DNA of 64,000 nucleotides. Origin: Eutreptiella sp. 'Long Island Sound 2002' (Eukaryota > Euglenozoa > Euglenophyceae > Eutreptiales > Eutreptiaceae). A program made the position numbers and the translations under genes. Below the pieces are notes generated by a model. It saw only the letters and a program-made list of their open reading frames with translations. It was not told where the DNA came from and made no database searches. Positions 46,901 to 60,240 of this stretch are shown here, piece after piece (position 1 is the first letter of the stretch; the number at the start of each line of letters is the position of its first letter). The stretch is from contig CAXIWF010000930.1 in the NCBI GenBank assembly GCA_964036045.1, positions 62,001 to 126,000 of the forward strand, written 5' to 3'.

Positions 46901-49900
46901 AGAATTTTCCGAGAATTTTCCGAGAATTTTCCGAGAATTTTCCGTCAATTTTCCGAGAATTTTCCGAGAATTTTCCGAGATTTTTCCGAGAATTTTCAGA
47001 GAATTTTCTGAGAATTTTCCGAGAATTTTCTGAGAATTTTCCGAGAATTTTCCGAGAATTTTCCGAGAATTTTCCGAGAATTTTCCGAGAATTTTCCGAG
47101 AATTTTCCGAGAATTTTCTGAGAATTTTCCGAGTATTTCTGAGAATTTTCCGAGATTTTCCCGAGAATTTTCCGAGAATTTTCCGAGAATTTTCCGAGAA
47201 TTTTCCGAGAATTTTCCGAGAATTTTCCGAGAATTTCCGAGAATTTTCCGAGAATTTTCCGAGAATTTTCCGAGAATTTTCCGAGAATTTTCCGAGAATT
47301 TTCCGAGAATTTTCCGAGAATTTTCGGAGAATTTTCCGAGAATTTTCCGAGAATTTTCCGAGAATTTTCCGAGAATTTTCCGAGAATTTTCCGACAATTT
47401 TCCGAGAATTTTCCGAGAATTTTCCGAGAATTTTCCGAGAATTTTCCGAGAATTTTCCGAGAATTTTCCGAGAATTTTCCGAGAATTTTCCGAGAATTTT
47501 CCGAGAATTTTCTGGGAATTTTCCGAGAATTTTCTGAGAATTTTCCGAGAATTTTCCGAGAATTTTCCGAGAATTTTCCAAGAATTTTCCGAGAATTTTC
47601 CGAGAATTTTCCGAGAATTTTCCGAGAATTTTCCGAGAATTTTCTGAGAATTTTCCGAGAATTTTCCGAGAATTTTCCGAGAATTTTCCGAGAATTTTCC
47701 GAGAATTTTCCGAGAATTTTCCGAGAATTTTCCGTCAATTTTCCGAGAATTTTCCGAGAATTTTCCGAGATTTTTCCGAGAATTTTCTGAGAATTTTCCG
47801 AGAATTTTCCGACGATTTTCTGAGAATTTTCCGAGAATTTTCCGAGAATTTTCCGAGAATTTTCCGAGAATTTTCAGAGAATTTTCCGAGAATTTTCTGA
47901 GAATTTTCCGAGAATTTTCCGAGAATTTTCCGAGAATTTTCTGAAAATTTTCCGAGAATTTTCCGAGAATTTTCCGAGAATTTTCCGAGAATTTTACGAG
48001 AATTTTCCGACAATTTTCCGAGAATTTTCCGAGAATTTTCCGAGAATTTTCCGAGAATTTTCCGAGAATTTTCCGAGAATTTTTTGAGAATTTTTCGAGA
48101 ATTTTCCGAGAATTTTCCGAGAATTTTCCGAGAATTTCCCGAGAATTTTCCGTCAATTTTCCGAGAATTTTCCGAGAATTTTCCGAGAATTTTCCGAGAG
48201 TTTTCTGAGAATTTTCTGAGAATTTTCCGAGAATTTTCCGAGAATTTTCCGAGAATTTTCCGAGAATTTTCCGAGAATTTTCCGAGAATTTTCCGAGAAT
48301 TTTCAGAGAATTTTCTGAGAATTTTCCGAGAATTTTCTGAGAATTTTCCGAGAATTTTCCGAGAATTTTCCGAGAATTTTCCGAGAATTTTCCGAGAATT
48401 TTCCGAGAATTTTCCGAGAATTTTCTGAGAATTTTCTGAGAATTTTCCGAGAATTTTCCGAGAATTTTCCGAGAATTTTCCGACAATTTTCCGAGAATTT
48501 TCCGAGAATTTTCCGAGAATTTTCCGAGAATTTTCCGAGAATTTTCCGAGAATTTTCCGAGAATTTTCCGAGAATTTTCCGAGAATTTTCCGAGAATTTT
48601 CTGGGAATTTTCCGAGAATTTTCTGAGAATTTTCCGAGAATTTTCCGAGAATTTTCCGAGAATTTTCCAAGAATTTTCCGAGAATTTTCCGAGAATTTTC
48701 CGAGAATTTTCCGAGAATTTTCCGAGAATTTTCCGACAATTTTCCGAGAATTTTCCGAGAATTTTCCGAGAATTTTCCGAGAATTTTCCGAGAATTTTCC
48801 GAGAATTTTCCGAGAATTAGAATTTTCCGAGAATTTTCCGAGAATTTTCTGGCAATTTTCCGAGAATTTTCTGAGAATTTTCCGAGAATTTTCCGAGAAT
48901 TTTCCGAGAATTTTCCAAGAATTTTCCGAGAATTTTCCGAGAATTTTCCGAGAATTTTCCGAGAATTTTCCGAGAATTTTCTGAGAATTTTCCGAGAATT
49001 TTCCGAGAATTTTCCGAGAATTTTCCGAGAATTTTCCGAGAATTTTCCGAGAATTTTCCGAGAATTTTCCGTCAATTTTCCGAGAATTTTCCGAGAATTT
49101 TCCGAGATTTTTCCGAGAATTTTCTGAGAATTTTCCGAGAATTTTCCGACGATTTTCTGAGAATTTTCCGAGAATTTTCCGAGAATTTTCCGAGAATTTT
49201 CCGAGAATTTTCAGAGAATTTTCCGAGAATTTTCTGAGAATTTTCCGAGAATTTTCCGAGAATTTTCTGAAAATTTTCCGAGAATTTTCCGAGAATTTTC
49301 CGAGAATTTTCCGAGAATTTTACGAGAATTTTCCGACAATTTTCCGAGAATTTTCCGAGAATTTTCCGAGAATTTTCCGAGAATTTTCCGAGAATTTTCC
49401 GAGAATTTTTTGAGAATTTTCCGAGAATTTTCCGAGAATTTTCCGAGAATTTTCCGAGAATTTCCCGAGAATTTTCCGTCAATTTTCCGAGAATTTTCCG
49501 AGAATTTTCCGAGAATTTTCCGAGAGTTTTCTGAGAATTTTCTGAGAATTTTCCGAGAATTTTCCGAGAATTTTCCGAGAATTTTCCGAGAATTTTCCGA
49601 GAATTTTCCGAGAATTTTCCGAGAATTTTCAGAGAATTTTCTGAGAATTTTCCGAGAATTTTCTGAGAATTTTCCGAGAATTTTCCGAGAATTTTCCGAG
49701 AATTTTCCGAGAATTTTCCGAGAATTTTCCGAGAATTTTCCGAGAATTTTCTGAGAATTTTCTGAGAATGTTCCGAGAATTTTCCGAGAATTTTCTGAAA
49801 ATTTTCCGAGAATTTTCCGAGAATTTTCCGAGAATTTTCCGAGAATTTTCCGAGAATTTTCCGACAATTTTCCGAGAATTTTCCGAGAATTTTCCGAGAA

Positions 49901-51269
49901 TTTTCCGAGAATTTTCCGAGAATTTTCCGAGAATTTTCCGAGAATTTCCCGAGAATTTTCCGAGAATTTTCCGAGAATTTTCTGGGAATTTTCCGAGAAT
50001 TTTCTGAGAATTTTCCGAGAATTTTCCGAGAATTTTCCGAGAATTTTCCGAGAATTTTCCGAGAATTTTCCGAGAATTTTCCGAGAATTTTCCGAGAATT
50101 TTCCGAGAATTTTCTGAGAATTTTCCGAGAATTTTCCGAGAATTTTCCGAGAATTTTCCGTCAATTTTCCGAGAATTTTCCGAGAATTTTCCGACATTTT
50201 TCCGAGAATTTTCTGAGAATTTTCCGAGAATTTTCCGAGAATTTTCCGAGAATTTTCCGAGAATTTTCAGAGAATTTTCCGAGAATTTTCTGAGAATTTT
50301 CTGAGAATTTTCCGAGAATTTTCCGAGAATTTTCTGAAAATTTTCCGAGAATTTTCCGAGAATTTTCCGAGAATTTTCCGAGAATTTTCCGAGAATTTTC
50401 CGACAATTTTCCGAGAATTTTCCGAGAATTTTCCGAGAATTTTCCGAGAATTTTCCGAGAATTTTCCGAGAATTTTTTGAGAATTTTCCGAGAATTTTCC
50501 GAGAATTTTCCGAGATTTTTCCGAGAATTTCCCGAGAATTTTCCGTCAATTTTCCGAGAATTTTCCGAGAATTTTCCGAGAATTTTCCGAGAGTTTTCTG
50601 AGAATTTTATGAGAATTTTCCGAGAATTTTCCGAGAATTTTCCGAGAATTTTCCGAGAATTTTCCGAGAATTTTCCCAGAATTTTCCGAGAATTTTCAGA
50701 GAATTTTCTGAGAATTTTCCGAGAATTTTCTGAGAATTTTCCGAGAATTTTCCGAGAATTTTCCGAGAATTTTCCGAGAATTTTCCGAGAATTTTCCGAG
50801 AATTTTCCGAGAATTTTCTGAGAATTTTCCGAGTATTTCTGAGAATTTTCCGAGATTTTCCCGAGAATTTTCCGAGAATTTTCCGAGAATTTTCCGAGAA
50901 TTTTCCGAGAATTTTCCGAGAATTTTCCGAGAATTTCCGAGAATTTTCCGAGAATTTTCCGAGAATTTTCCGAGAATTTTCCGAGAATTTTCCGAGAATT
51001 TTCCGAGAATTTTCCGAGAATTTTCCGAGAATTTTCCGAGAATTTTCTGGGAATTTTCCGAGAATTTTCTGAGAATTTTCCGAGAATTTTCCGAGAATTT
51101 TCCGAGAATTTTCCGAGAATTTTCCGAGAATTTTTCGAGAATTTTCCGGGAATTTTCCGAGAATTTTCCGAGAATTTTCCGAGAAATTTCCGAGAATTTT
51201 CCGAGAATTTTCCGAGAATTTTCCGCCAATTTTCCGAGAATTTTCCGAGAATTTTCCGAGAATTTTCCG
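40911..51269 (+). repeat. Expanded block of ~1.1 kb TTGAG units
   Basis: CCGTC-plus-GAGATTTTT boundaries fall near 40,911, 41,505, 42,627, 44,550, 45,857, 47,735, 49,072, 50,161 and 51,270. TTGAG boxes lie at 41,876, 42,976, 44,173, 44,899, 46,205, 48,084, 49,410 and 50,477, with intervals of 726 to 1,879 bp and several close to 1,067-1,100 bp (97-100 monomers). GAGTATTTC units mark some copies (near 43,230, 45,253, 47,130, 50,832). One odd unit, GAATTAGAATTTT, lies near 48,815. The longest stop-free minus-strand frame of the window (42,095-45,703) falls here; it begins in CCAAG and ends in CAGAG monomers and is not a gene. Confidence 0.82.
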
Positions 51270-54054
51270 TCAATTTTCCGAGAATTTTCCGAGAATTTTC
51301 CGAGATTTTTCCGAGAATTTTCCGAGAATTTTCCGAGAATTTTCCGACGATTTTCTGAGAATTTTCCGAGAATTTTCCGAGAATTTTCCGAGATTTTCCC
51401 GAGAATTTTCCGAGAATTTTCCGAGAAATTTCCGAGAATTTTCCGAGAATTTTCCGATAATTTTCCGAGACATTTCCAAGAATTTTCCGAGAATTTTCAG
51501 AGAATTTTCTGAGAATTTTCCGAGAATTTTCCGAGAATTTTCCGAGAATTTTCGGAGAATTTTCCGAGAATTTTCCGTCAATTTTCCGAGAATTTTCCGA
51601 GAATTTTCCGAGATTTTTCCGAGAATTTTCCGAGAATTTTCCGAGACTTTTCGGACGATTTTCTGAGAAATTTCCGAGAATTTTCCGAGAATTTTCCGAG
51701 AATTTTCCGAGAATTTTCCGAGAATTTTCCGAGAATTTTCCGAGAATTATCCGAGAATTTTCCGAGAATTTTCCGTCAATTTTCCGAGAATTTTCACAGA
51801 ATTTTCCGAGAATTTTCCGTCAATTTTCCGAGAATTTTCCGAGAATTTTCCGAGAATTTTCCGAGAATTTTCCGAGAATTTTCCGAGAATTTTCCGAGAA
51901 TTTTCCGAGAATTTTCCGAGAATTTTCCGAGAATTTTCTGGGAATTTTCCGAGAATTTTCTGAGAATTTTCCGAGAATTTTCCGAGAATTTTCCGAGAAT
52001 TTTCCGAGAATTTTCCGAGAATTTTCCGAGAATTTTCCGAGAATTTCCCGAGAATTTACCGAGAATTTTCTGAGAATTTTCCGAGAATTTTCCGAGAATT
52101 TTCCGAGAATTTTCCGAGAATTTTCCGAGAATTTTCCGAGAATTTTCCGAGAAATTTCCGTCAATTTTCCGAGAATTTTCCGCGAATTTTCCGAGATTTT
52201 TCCGAGAATTTTCTGAGAATTTTCCGAGAATTTTCCGACGATTTTCCGAGAATTTTCCGAGAATTTTCCGAGAATTTTCCGAGAATTTTCCGAGAATTTT
52301 CAGAGAATTTTCCGAGAATTTTCTGAGAATTTTCCGAAAATTTTCCGAGAATTTTCCGAGATTTTTCCGAGAATTTTCCGAGAATTTTCCGAGAATTTTC
52401 CGAGAATTTTCCGAGAATTTTCCAATTTTCCGAGAATTTTCCGAGAATTTTCCGAGAATTTTCCGAGAATTTTCCGAGAATTTTCCGAGAATTTTCCGAG
52501 AATTTTCCGAGAATTTTCCGAGAATTTTCCGAGAATTTTCGGAGAATTTTCCGAGAATTTTCCGAGAATTTTCCGAGAATTTTCCGAGAATTTTCGGAGA
52601 ATTTTCCGAGAATTTTCCGTCAATTTTCCGAGAATTTTCCGAGAATTTTCCGAGATTTTTCCGAGAATTTTCCGAGAATTTTCCGAGAATTTTCCGACGA
52701 TTTTCTGAGAAATTTCCGAGAATTTTCCGAGAATTTTCCGAGAATTTTCCGAGAATTTTCCGAGAATTTTCCCAGAATTTATTGAGAATTTTCTGAGAAT
52801 TTTCCGAGAATTTTCCGAGAATTTTCCGAGAATTTTCCGAGAATTTTCCGAGAATTTTCCGAGATTTTTCCGAGAATTTTCCGAGAATTTTCCGAGAATT
52901 TTCCGAGAATTTTCCGAGATTTTTCCGAGAATTTTCCGAGAATTTTCCGAGAATTTTCCGAGAATTTTCTGAGAATTTTCCGAGAATTTTCCGAGAATTT
53001 TCCGAGAATTTTCCGAGAATTTTCCGAGAATTTTCTGAGAATTTTCTGAGAATTTTCCGAGAATTTTCCGAGAATTTTCTGAAAATTTTCCGAGAATTTT
53101 CCCAGAATTTTCCGACGATTTTCTGAGAAATTTCCGAGAATTTTCCGAGAATTTTCCGAGAATTTTCCGAGAATTTTCCGAGAATTTTCCGAGAATTGTC
53201 CGAGAATTTTCCGAGAATTTTCCGAGAATTTTCCGTCAATTTTCCGAGAATTTTCCGAGAATTTTCCGAGAATTTTCCGTCAATTTTCCGAGAATTTTCC
53301 GAGAATTTTCCGAGAATTTTCCGAGAATTTTCCGAGAATTTTCCGAGAATTTTCCGAGAATTTTCCGAGAATTTTCCGAGAATTTTCCGAGAATTTTCGA
53401 GAATTTTCCGAGAATTTTCTGGGAATTTTCCGAGAATTTTCTGAGAATTTTCCGAGAATTTTCCGAGAATTTTCCGAGAATTTTCCGAGAATTTTCCGAG
53501 AATTTTCCGAGAATTTTCCAAGAATTTTCCGAGAATTTTCCGAGAATTTTCTGAGAATTTTCCGAGAATTTTCCGAGAATTTTCCGAGAATTTTCCGAGA
53601 ATTTTCCGAGAATTTTCCGAGAATTTTCCGAGAATTTTCCGTCAATTTTCCGAGAATTTTCCGAGAATTTTCCGAGATTTTTCCGAGAATTTTCTGAGAA
53701 TTTTCCGAGAATTTTCCGACGATTTTCTGAGAATTTTCCGAGAATTTTCCGAGAATTTTCCGAGAATTTTCCGAGAATTTTCCGAGAATTTTCCGAGAAT
53801 TTTCCGAGAATTTTCCGAGAATTTTCGGAGAATTTTCCGAGAATTTTCCGAGAATTTTCCGAGAATTTTCCGAGAATTTTCGGAGAATTTTCCGAGAATT
53901 TTCCGTCAATTTTCCGAGAATTTTCCGAGAATTTTCCGAGATTTTTCCGAGAATTTTCCCAGAATTTTCCGAGAATTTTCCGACGATTTTCTGAGAAATT
54001 TCCGAGAATTTTCCGAGAATTTTCCGAGAATTTTCCGAGAATTTTCCGAGAATT
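51270..54054 (+). repeat. Array segment after fifth CCGCC marker
   Basis: It carries GAGACATTTCC at 51,467, CCGCG near 52,182 and the 8-bp unit at 52,424, resembling 16.5-18.8 kb in order. One 10-bp unit (TTTTCGAG) lies near 53,397. It holds no gene. Confidence 0.78.
51467..51477 (+). repeat. Super-HOR marker monomer GAGACATTTCC
   Basis: Fifth clean copy, 11,535 bp after the fourth. No further copy occurs in the remaining 12.5 kb. Confidence 0.92.
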
Positions 54055-57000
54055 TTCCCAGAATTTATTGAGAATTTTCTGAGAATTTTCCGAGAATTTT
54101 CCGAGAATTTTCCGAGAATTTTCCGAGAATTTTCCGAGAATTTTCCGAGATTTTTCCGAGAATTTTCCGAGAATTTTCCGAGAATTTTCCGAGAATTTTC
54201 CGAGAATTTTCCGAGAATTTTCCGAGAATTTTCCGAGAATTTTCCGAGAATTTTCTGAGAATTTTCCGAGAATTTTCCGAGAATTTTCCGAGAATTTTCC
54301 GAGAATTTTCCGAGAATTTTCTGAGAATTTTCTGAGAATTTTCCGAGAATTTTCCGAGAATTTTCTGAAAATTTTCCGAGAATTTTCCCAGAATTTTCCG
54401 ACGATTTTCTGAGAAATTTCCGAGAAATTTCCGAGAATTTTCCGAGAATTTTCCGAGAATTTTCCGAGAATTTTCCCAGAATTTATTGAGAATTTTCTGA
54501 GAATTTTCCGAGAATTTTCCGAGAATTTTCCGAGAATTTTCCGAGAATTTTCCGAGAATTTTCCGAGAATTTTCCGAGAATTTTCCGAGAATTTTCCGAG
54601 AATTTTCCGAGAATTTTCCGAGAATTTTCCGAGAATTTTCCGAGAATTTTCCGAGAATTTTCCGAGAATTTTCTGAGAATTTTCCGAGAATTTTCCGAGA
54701 ATTTTCCGAGAATTTTCCGAGAATTTTCCGAGAATTTTCCGAGAATTTTCCGAGAATTTTCCGAGAATTTTCCGAGAATTTTCCGAGAATTTTCCGAGAA
54801 TTTTCCGAGAATTTTCCGAGAATTTTCTGGGAATTTTCCGAGAATTTTCTGAGAATTTTCCGAGAATTTTCCGAGAATTTTCCGAGAATTTTCCGAGAAT
54901 TTTCCGAGAATTTTCCGAGAATTTTCCAAGAATTTTCCGAGAATTTTCCGAGAATTTTCTGAGAATTTTCCGAGAATTTTCCGAGAATTTTCCGAGAATT
55001 TTCCGAGAATTTTCCGAGAATTTTCCGAGAATTTTCCGAGAATTTTCCCTCAATTTTCCGAGAATTTTCCGAGAATTTTCCGAGATTTTTCCGAGAATTT
55101 TCTGAGAATTTTCCGAGAATTTTCCGACGATTTTCTGAGAATTTTCCAAGAATTTTCCGAGAATTTTCCGAGAATTTTCCGAGAATTTTCAGAGAATTTT
55201 CCGAGAATTTTCTGAGAATTTTCCGAAAATTTTCCGAGAATTTTCCGAGATTTTTCCGAGAATTTTCCGAGAATTTTCCGAGAATTTTCCGAGAATTTTC
55301 CGAGAATTTTATAATTTTCCGAGAATTTTCCGAGAATTTTCCGAGAATTTTCCGAGAATTTTCCGAGAATTTTCCGAGAATTTTCTGAGAATTTTCCGAG
55401 AATTTTCCGAGAATTTTCGGAGAATTTTCCGAGAATTTTCCGAGAATTTTCCGAGAATTTTCCGAGAATTTTCGGAGAATTTTCCGAGAATTTTCCGTCA
55501 ATTTTCCGAGAATTTTCCGAGAATTTTCCGAGATTTTTCCGAGAATTTTCCGAGAATTTTCCGAGAATTTTCCGACGATTTTCTGAGAAATTTCCGAGAA
55601 TTTTCCGAGAATTTTCCGAGAATTTTCCGAGAATTTTCCGTCAATTTTCCGAGAATTTTCCGAGAATTTTCCGAGAATTTTCCGTCAATTTTCCGAGAAT
55701 TTTCCGAGAATTTTCCGAGAATTTTCCGAGAATTTTCCGAGAATTTTCCGAGAATTTTCCGAGAATTTTCCGAGAATTTTCCGAGAATTTTCCGAGAATT
55801 TTCCGAGAATTTTCCGAGAATTTTCCGAGAATTTTCCGAGAATTTTCCGAGAATTTTCTGGGAATTTTCCGAGAATTTTCTGAGAATTTTCCGAGAATTT
55901 TCCGAGAATTTTCCGAGAATTTTCCGAGAATTTTCCGAGAATTTTCCGAGAATTTTCCAAGAATTTTCCGAGAATTTTCCGAGAATTTTCTGAGAATTTT
56001 CCGAGAATTTTCCGAGAATTTTCCGAGAATTTTCCGGGAATTTTCCGAGAATTTTCCGAGAATTTTCCGAGAATTTTCCGTCAATTTTCCGAGAATTTTC
56101 CGAGAATTTTCCGAGAATTTTCCAATTTTCCGAGAATTTTCCGAGAATTTTCCGAGAATTTTCCGAGAATTTTCCGAGAATTTTCCGAGAATTTTCTGAG
56201 AATTTTCCGAGAATTTTCCGAGAATTTTCGGAGAATTTTCCGAGAATTTTCCGAGAATTTTCCGAGAATTTTCCGAGAATTTTCGGAGAATTTTCCGAGA
56301 ATTTTCCGTCAATTTTCCGAGAATTTTCCGAGAATTTTCCGAGATTTTTCCGAGAATTTTCCGAGAATTTTCCGAGAATTTTCCGACGATTTTCTGAGAA
56401 ATTTCCGAGAATTTTCCGAGAATTTTCCGAGAATTTTCCGAGAATTTTCCGTCAATTTTCCGAGAATTTTCCGAGAATTTTCCGAGAATTTTCCGTCAAT
56501 TTTCCGAGAATTTTCCGAGAATTTTCCGAGAATTTTCCGAGAATTTTCCGAGATTTTTCCGAGAATTTTCCGAGAATTTTCCGAGAATTTTCCTAGAATT
56601 TTCCGAGAATTTTCCGAGAATTTTCCGAGAATTTTCCGAGAATTTTCCGAGAATTTTCTGAGAATTTTCCGAGAATTTTCCGAGAATTTTCCGAGAATTT
56701 TCCGAGAATTTTCCGAGAATTTTCTGACAATTTTCTGAGAATTTTCCGAGAATTTTCCGAGAATTTTCTGAGATTTTCTAAGAATTTTCCGAGAATTTTC
56801 CGAGAATTTTCCGAGAATTTTCCGAGAATTTTCCGACAATTTTCCGAGAATTTTCCGAGAATTTTCCGAGAATTTTCCGAGAATTTTCCGAGAATTTTCC
56901 GAGAATTTTTTGAGAATTTTCCGAGAATTTTCCGAGAATTTTCCGAGAATTTTCCGAGAATTTCCCGAGAATTTTCCGTCAATTTTCCGAGAATTTTCCG

Positions 57001-57061
57001 AGAATTTTCCGAGAATTTTCCGAGAATTTTCCGAGAATTTTCCGAGAATTTTCCGAGAATT
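54055..57061 (+). repeat. ~3.0 kb HOR, copy 1
   Basis: It begins at CCCAGAATTTATTGAG and recurs directly downstream. The offset is 3,007 at 54,065-55,685, 3,018 by 55,960 and 3,238 from 56,309 onward (TTGAG at 56,910 and 60,148; CCTAG at 56,592 and 59,830). The last step is a 220-bp (20-monomer) deletion in this copy near 56,110. It holds no gene. Confidence 0.85.
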
Positions 57062-60000
57062 TTCCCAGAATTTATTGAGAATTTTCTGAGAATTTTCCGA
57101 GAATTTTCCGAGAATTTTCCGAGAATTTTCCGAGAATTTTCCGAGAATTTTCCGAGATTTTTCCGAGAATTTTCCGAGAATTTTCCGAGAATTTTCCGAG
57201 AATTTTCCGAGAATTTTCCGAGAATTTTCCGAGAATTTTCCGAGAATTTTCCGAGAATTTTCTGAGAATTTTCCGAGAATTTTCCGAGAATTTTCCGAGA
57301 ATTTTCCGAGAATTTTCCGAGAATTTTCTGAGAATTTTCTGAGAATTTTCCGAGAATTTTCCGAGAATTTTCTGAAAATTTTCCGAGAATTTTCCCAGAA
57401 TTTTCCGACGATTTTCTGAGAAATTTCCGAGAATTTTCCGAGAATTTTCCGAGAATTTTCCGAGAATTTTCCGAGAATTTTCCCAGAATTTATTGAGAAT
57501 TTTCTGAGAATTTTCCGAGAATTTTCCGAGAATTTTCCGAGAATTTTCCGAGAATTTTCCGAGAATTTTCCGAGAATTTTCCGAGAATTTTCCGAGAATT
57601 TTCCGAGAATTTTCCGAGAATTTTCCGAGAATTTTCCGAGAATTTTCCGAGAATTTTCCGAGAATTTTCCGAGAATTTTCTGAGAATTTTCCGAGAATTT
57701 TCCGAGAATTTTCCGAGAATTTTCCGAGAATTTTCCGAGAATTTTCCGAGAATTTTCCGAGAATTTTCCGAGAATTTTCCGAGAATTTTCCGAGAATTTT
57801 CCGAGAATTTTCCGAGAATTTTCCGAGAATTTTCTGGGAATTTTCCGAGAATTTTCTGAGAATTTTCCGAGAATTTTCCGAGAATTTTCCGAGAATTTTC
57901 CGAGAATTTTCCGAGAATTTTCCGAGAATTTTCCAAGAATTTTCCGAGAATTTTCCGAGAATTTTCTGAGAATTTTCCGAGAATTTTCCGAGAATTTTCC
58001 GAGAATTTTCCGAGAATTTTCCGAGAATTTTCCGAGAATTTTCCGAGAATTTTCCGTCAATTTTCCGAGAATTTTCCGAGAATTTTCCGAGATTTTTCTG
58101 AGAATTTTCTGAGAATTTTCCGAGAATTTTCCGACGATTTTCTGAGAATTTTCCAAGAATTTTCCGAGAATTTTCCGAGAATTTTCCGAGAATTTTCAGA
58201 GAATTTTCCGAGAATTTTCTGAGAATTTTCCGAAAATTTTCCGAGAATTTTCCGAGATTTTTCCGAGAATTTTCCGAGAATTTTCCGAGAATTTTCCGAG
58301 AATTTTCCGAGAATTTTATAATTTTCCGAGAATTTTCCGAGAATTTTCCGAGAATTTTCCGAGAATTTTCCGAGAATTTTCCGAGAATTTTCTGAGAATT
58401 TTCCGAGAATTTTCCGAGAATTTTCGGAGAATTTTCCGAGAATTTTCCGAGAATTTTCCGAGAATTTTCCGAGAATTTTCGGAGAATTTTCCGAGAATTT
58501 TCCGTCAATTTTCCGAGAATTTTCCGAGAATTTTCCGAGATTTTTCCGAGAATTTTCCGAGAATTTTCCGAGAATTTTCCGACGATTTTCTGAGAAATTT
58601 CCGAGAATTTTCCGAGAATTTTCCGAGAATTTTCCGAGAATTTTCCGTCAATTTTCCGAGAATTTTCCGAGAATTTTCCGAGAATTTTCCGTCAATTTTC
58701 CGAGAATTTTCCGAGAATCTTCCGAGAATTTTCCGAGAATTTTCCGAGAATTTTCCGAGAATTTTCCGAGAATTTTCCGAGAATTTTCCGAGAATTTTCC
58801 GAGAATTTTCCGAGAATTTTCCGAGAATTTTCCGAGAATTTTCCGAGAATTTTCCGAGAATTTTCCGAGAATTTTCTGGGAATTTTCCGAGAATTTTCTG
58901 AGAATTTTCCGAGAATTTTCCGAGAATTTTCCGAGAATTTTCCGAGAATTTTCCGAGAATTTTCCGAGAATTTTCCAAGAATTTTCCGAGAATTTTCCGA
59001 GAATTTTCTGAGAATTTTCCGAGAATTTTCCGAGAATTTTCCGAGAATTTTCCGGGAATTTTCCGAGAATTTTCCGAGAATTTTCCGAGAATTTTCCGTC
59101 AATTTTCCGAGAATTTTCCGAGAATTTTCCGAGATTTTTCCGAGAATTTTCTGAGAATTTTCCGAGAATTTTCCGACGATTTTCTGAGAATTTTCCAAGA
59201 ATTTTCCGAGAATTTTCCGAGAATTTTCCGAGAATTTTCAGAGAATTTTCCGAGAATTTTCTGAGAATTTTCCGAAAATTTTCCGAGAATTTTCCGAGAT
59301 TTTTCCGAGAATTTTCCGAGAATTTTCCGAGAATTTTCCGAGAATTTTCCGAGAATTTTCCAATTTTCCGAGAATTTTCCGAGAATTTTCCGAGAATTTT
59401 CCGAGAATTTTCCGAGAATTTTCCGAGAATTTTCTGAGAATTTTCCGAGAATTTTCCGAGAATTTTCGGAGAATTTTCCGAGAATTTTCCGAGAATTTTC
59501 CGAGAATTTTCCGAGAATTTTCGGAGAATTTTCCGAGAATTTTCCGTCAATTTTCCGAGAATTTTCCGAGAATTTTCCGAGATTTTTCCGAGAATTTTCC
59601 GAGAATTTTCCGAGAATTTTCCGACGATTTTCTGAGAAATTTCCGAGAATTTTCCGAGAATTTTCCGAGAATTTTCCGAGAATTTTCCGTCAATTTTCCG
59701 AGAATTTTCCGAGAATTTTCCGAGAATTTTCCGTCAATTTTCCGAGAATTTTCCGAGAATTTTCCGAGAATTTTCCGAGAATTTTCCGAGATTTTTCCGA
59801 GAATTTTCCGAGAATTTTCCGAGAATTTTCCTAGAATTTTCCGAGAATTTTCCGAGAATTTTCCGAGAATTTTCCGAGAATTTTCCGAGAATTTTCTGAG
59901 AATTTTCCGAGAATTTTCCGAGAATTTTCCGAGAATTTTCCGAGAATTTTCCGAGAATTTTCTGACAATTTTCTGAGAATTTTCCGAGAATTTTCCGAGA

Positions 60001-60240
60001 ATTTTCTGAGATTTTCTAAGAATTTTCCGAGAATTTTCCGAGAATTTTCCGAGAATTTTCCGAGAATTTTCCGACAATTTTCCGAGAATTTTCCGAGAAT
60101 TTTCCGAGAATTTTCCGAGAATTTTCCGAGAATTTTCCGAGAATTTTTTGAGAATTTTCCGAGAATTTTCCGAGAATTTTCCGAGAATTTTCCGAGAATT
60201 TCCCGAGAATTTTCCGTCAATTTTCCGAGAATTTTCCGAG
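57062..60240 (+). repeat. ~3.2 kb HOR, copy 2
   Basis: It is directly adjacent to copy 1 and keeps the 20 monomers missing there, with a full CCGTC-GAGATTTTT-CCGACG cassette near 59,097-59,175. CCTAG lies at 59,830 and GATTTTCTAAG near 60,010. It holds no gene. Confidence 0.85.
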
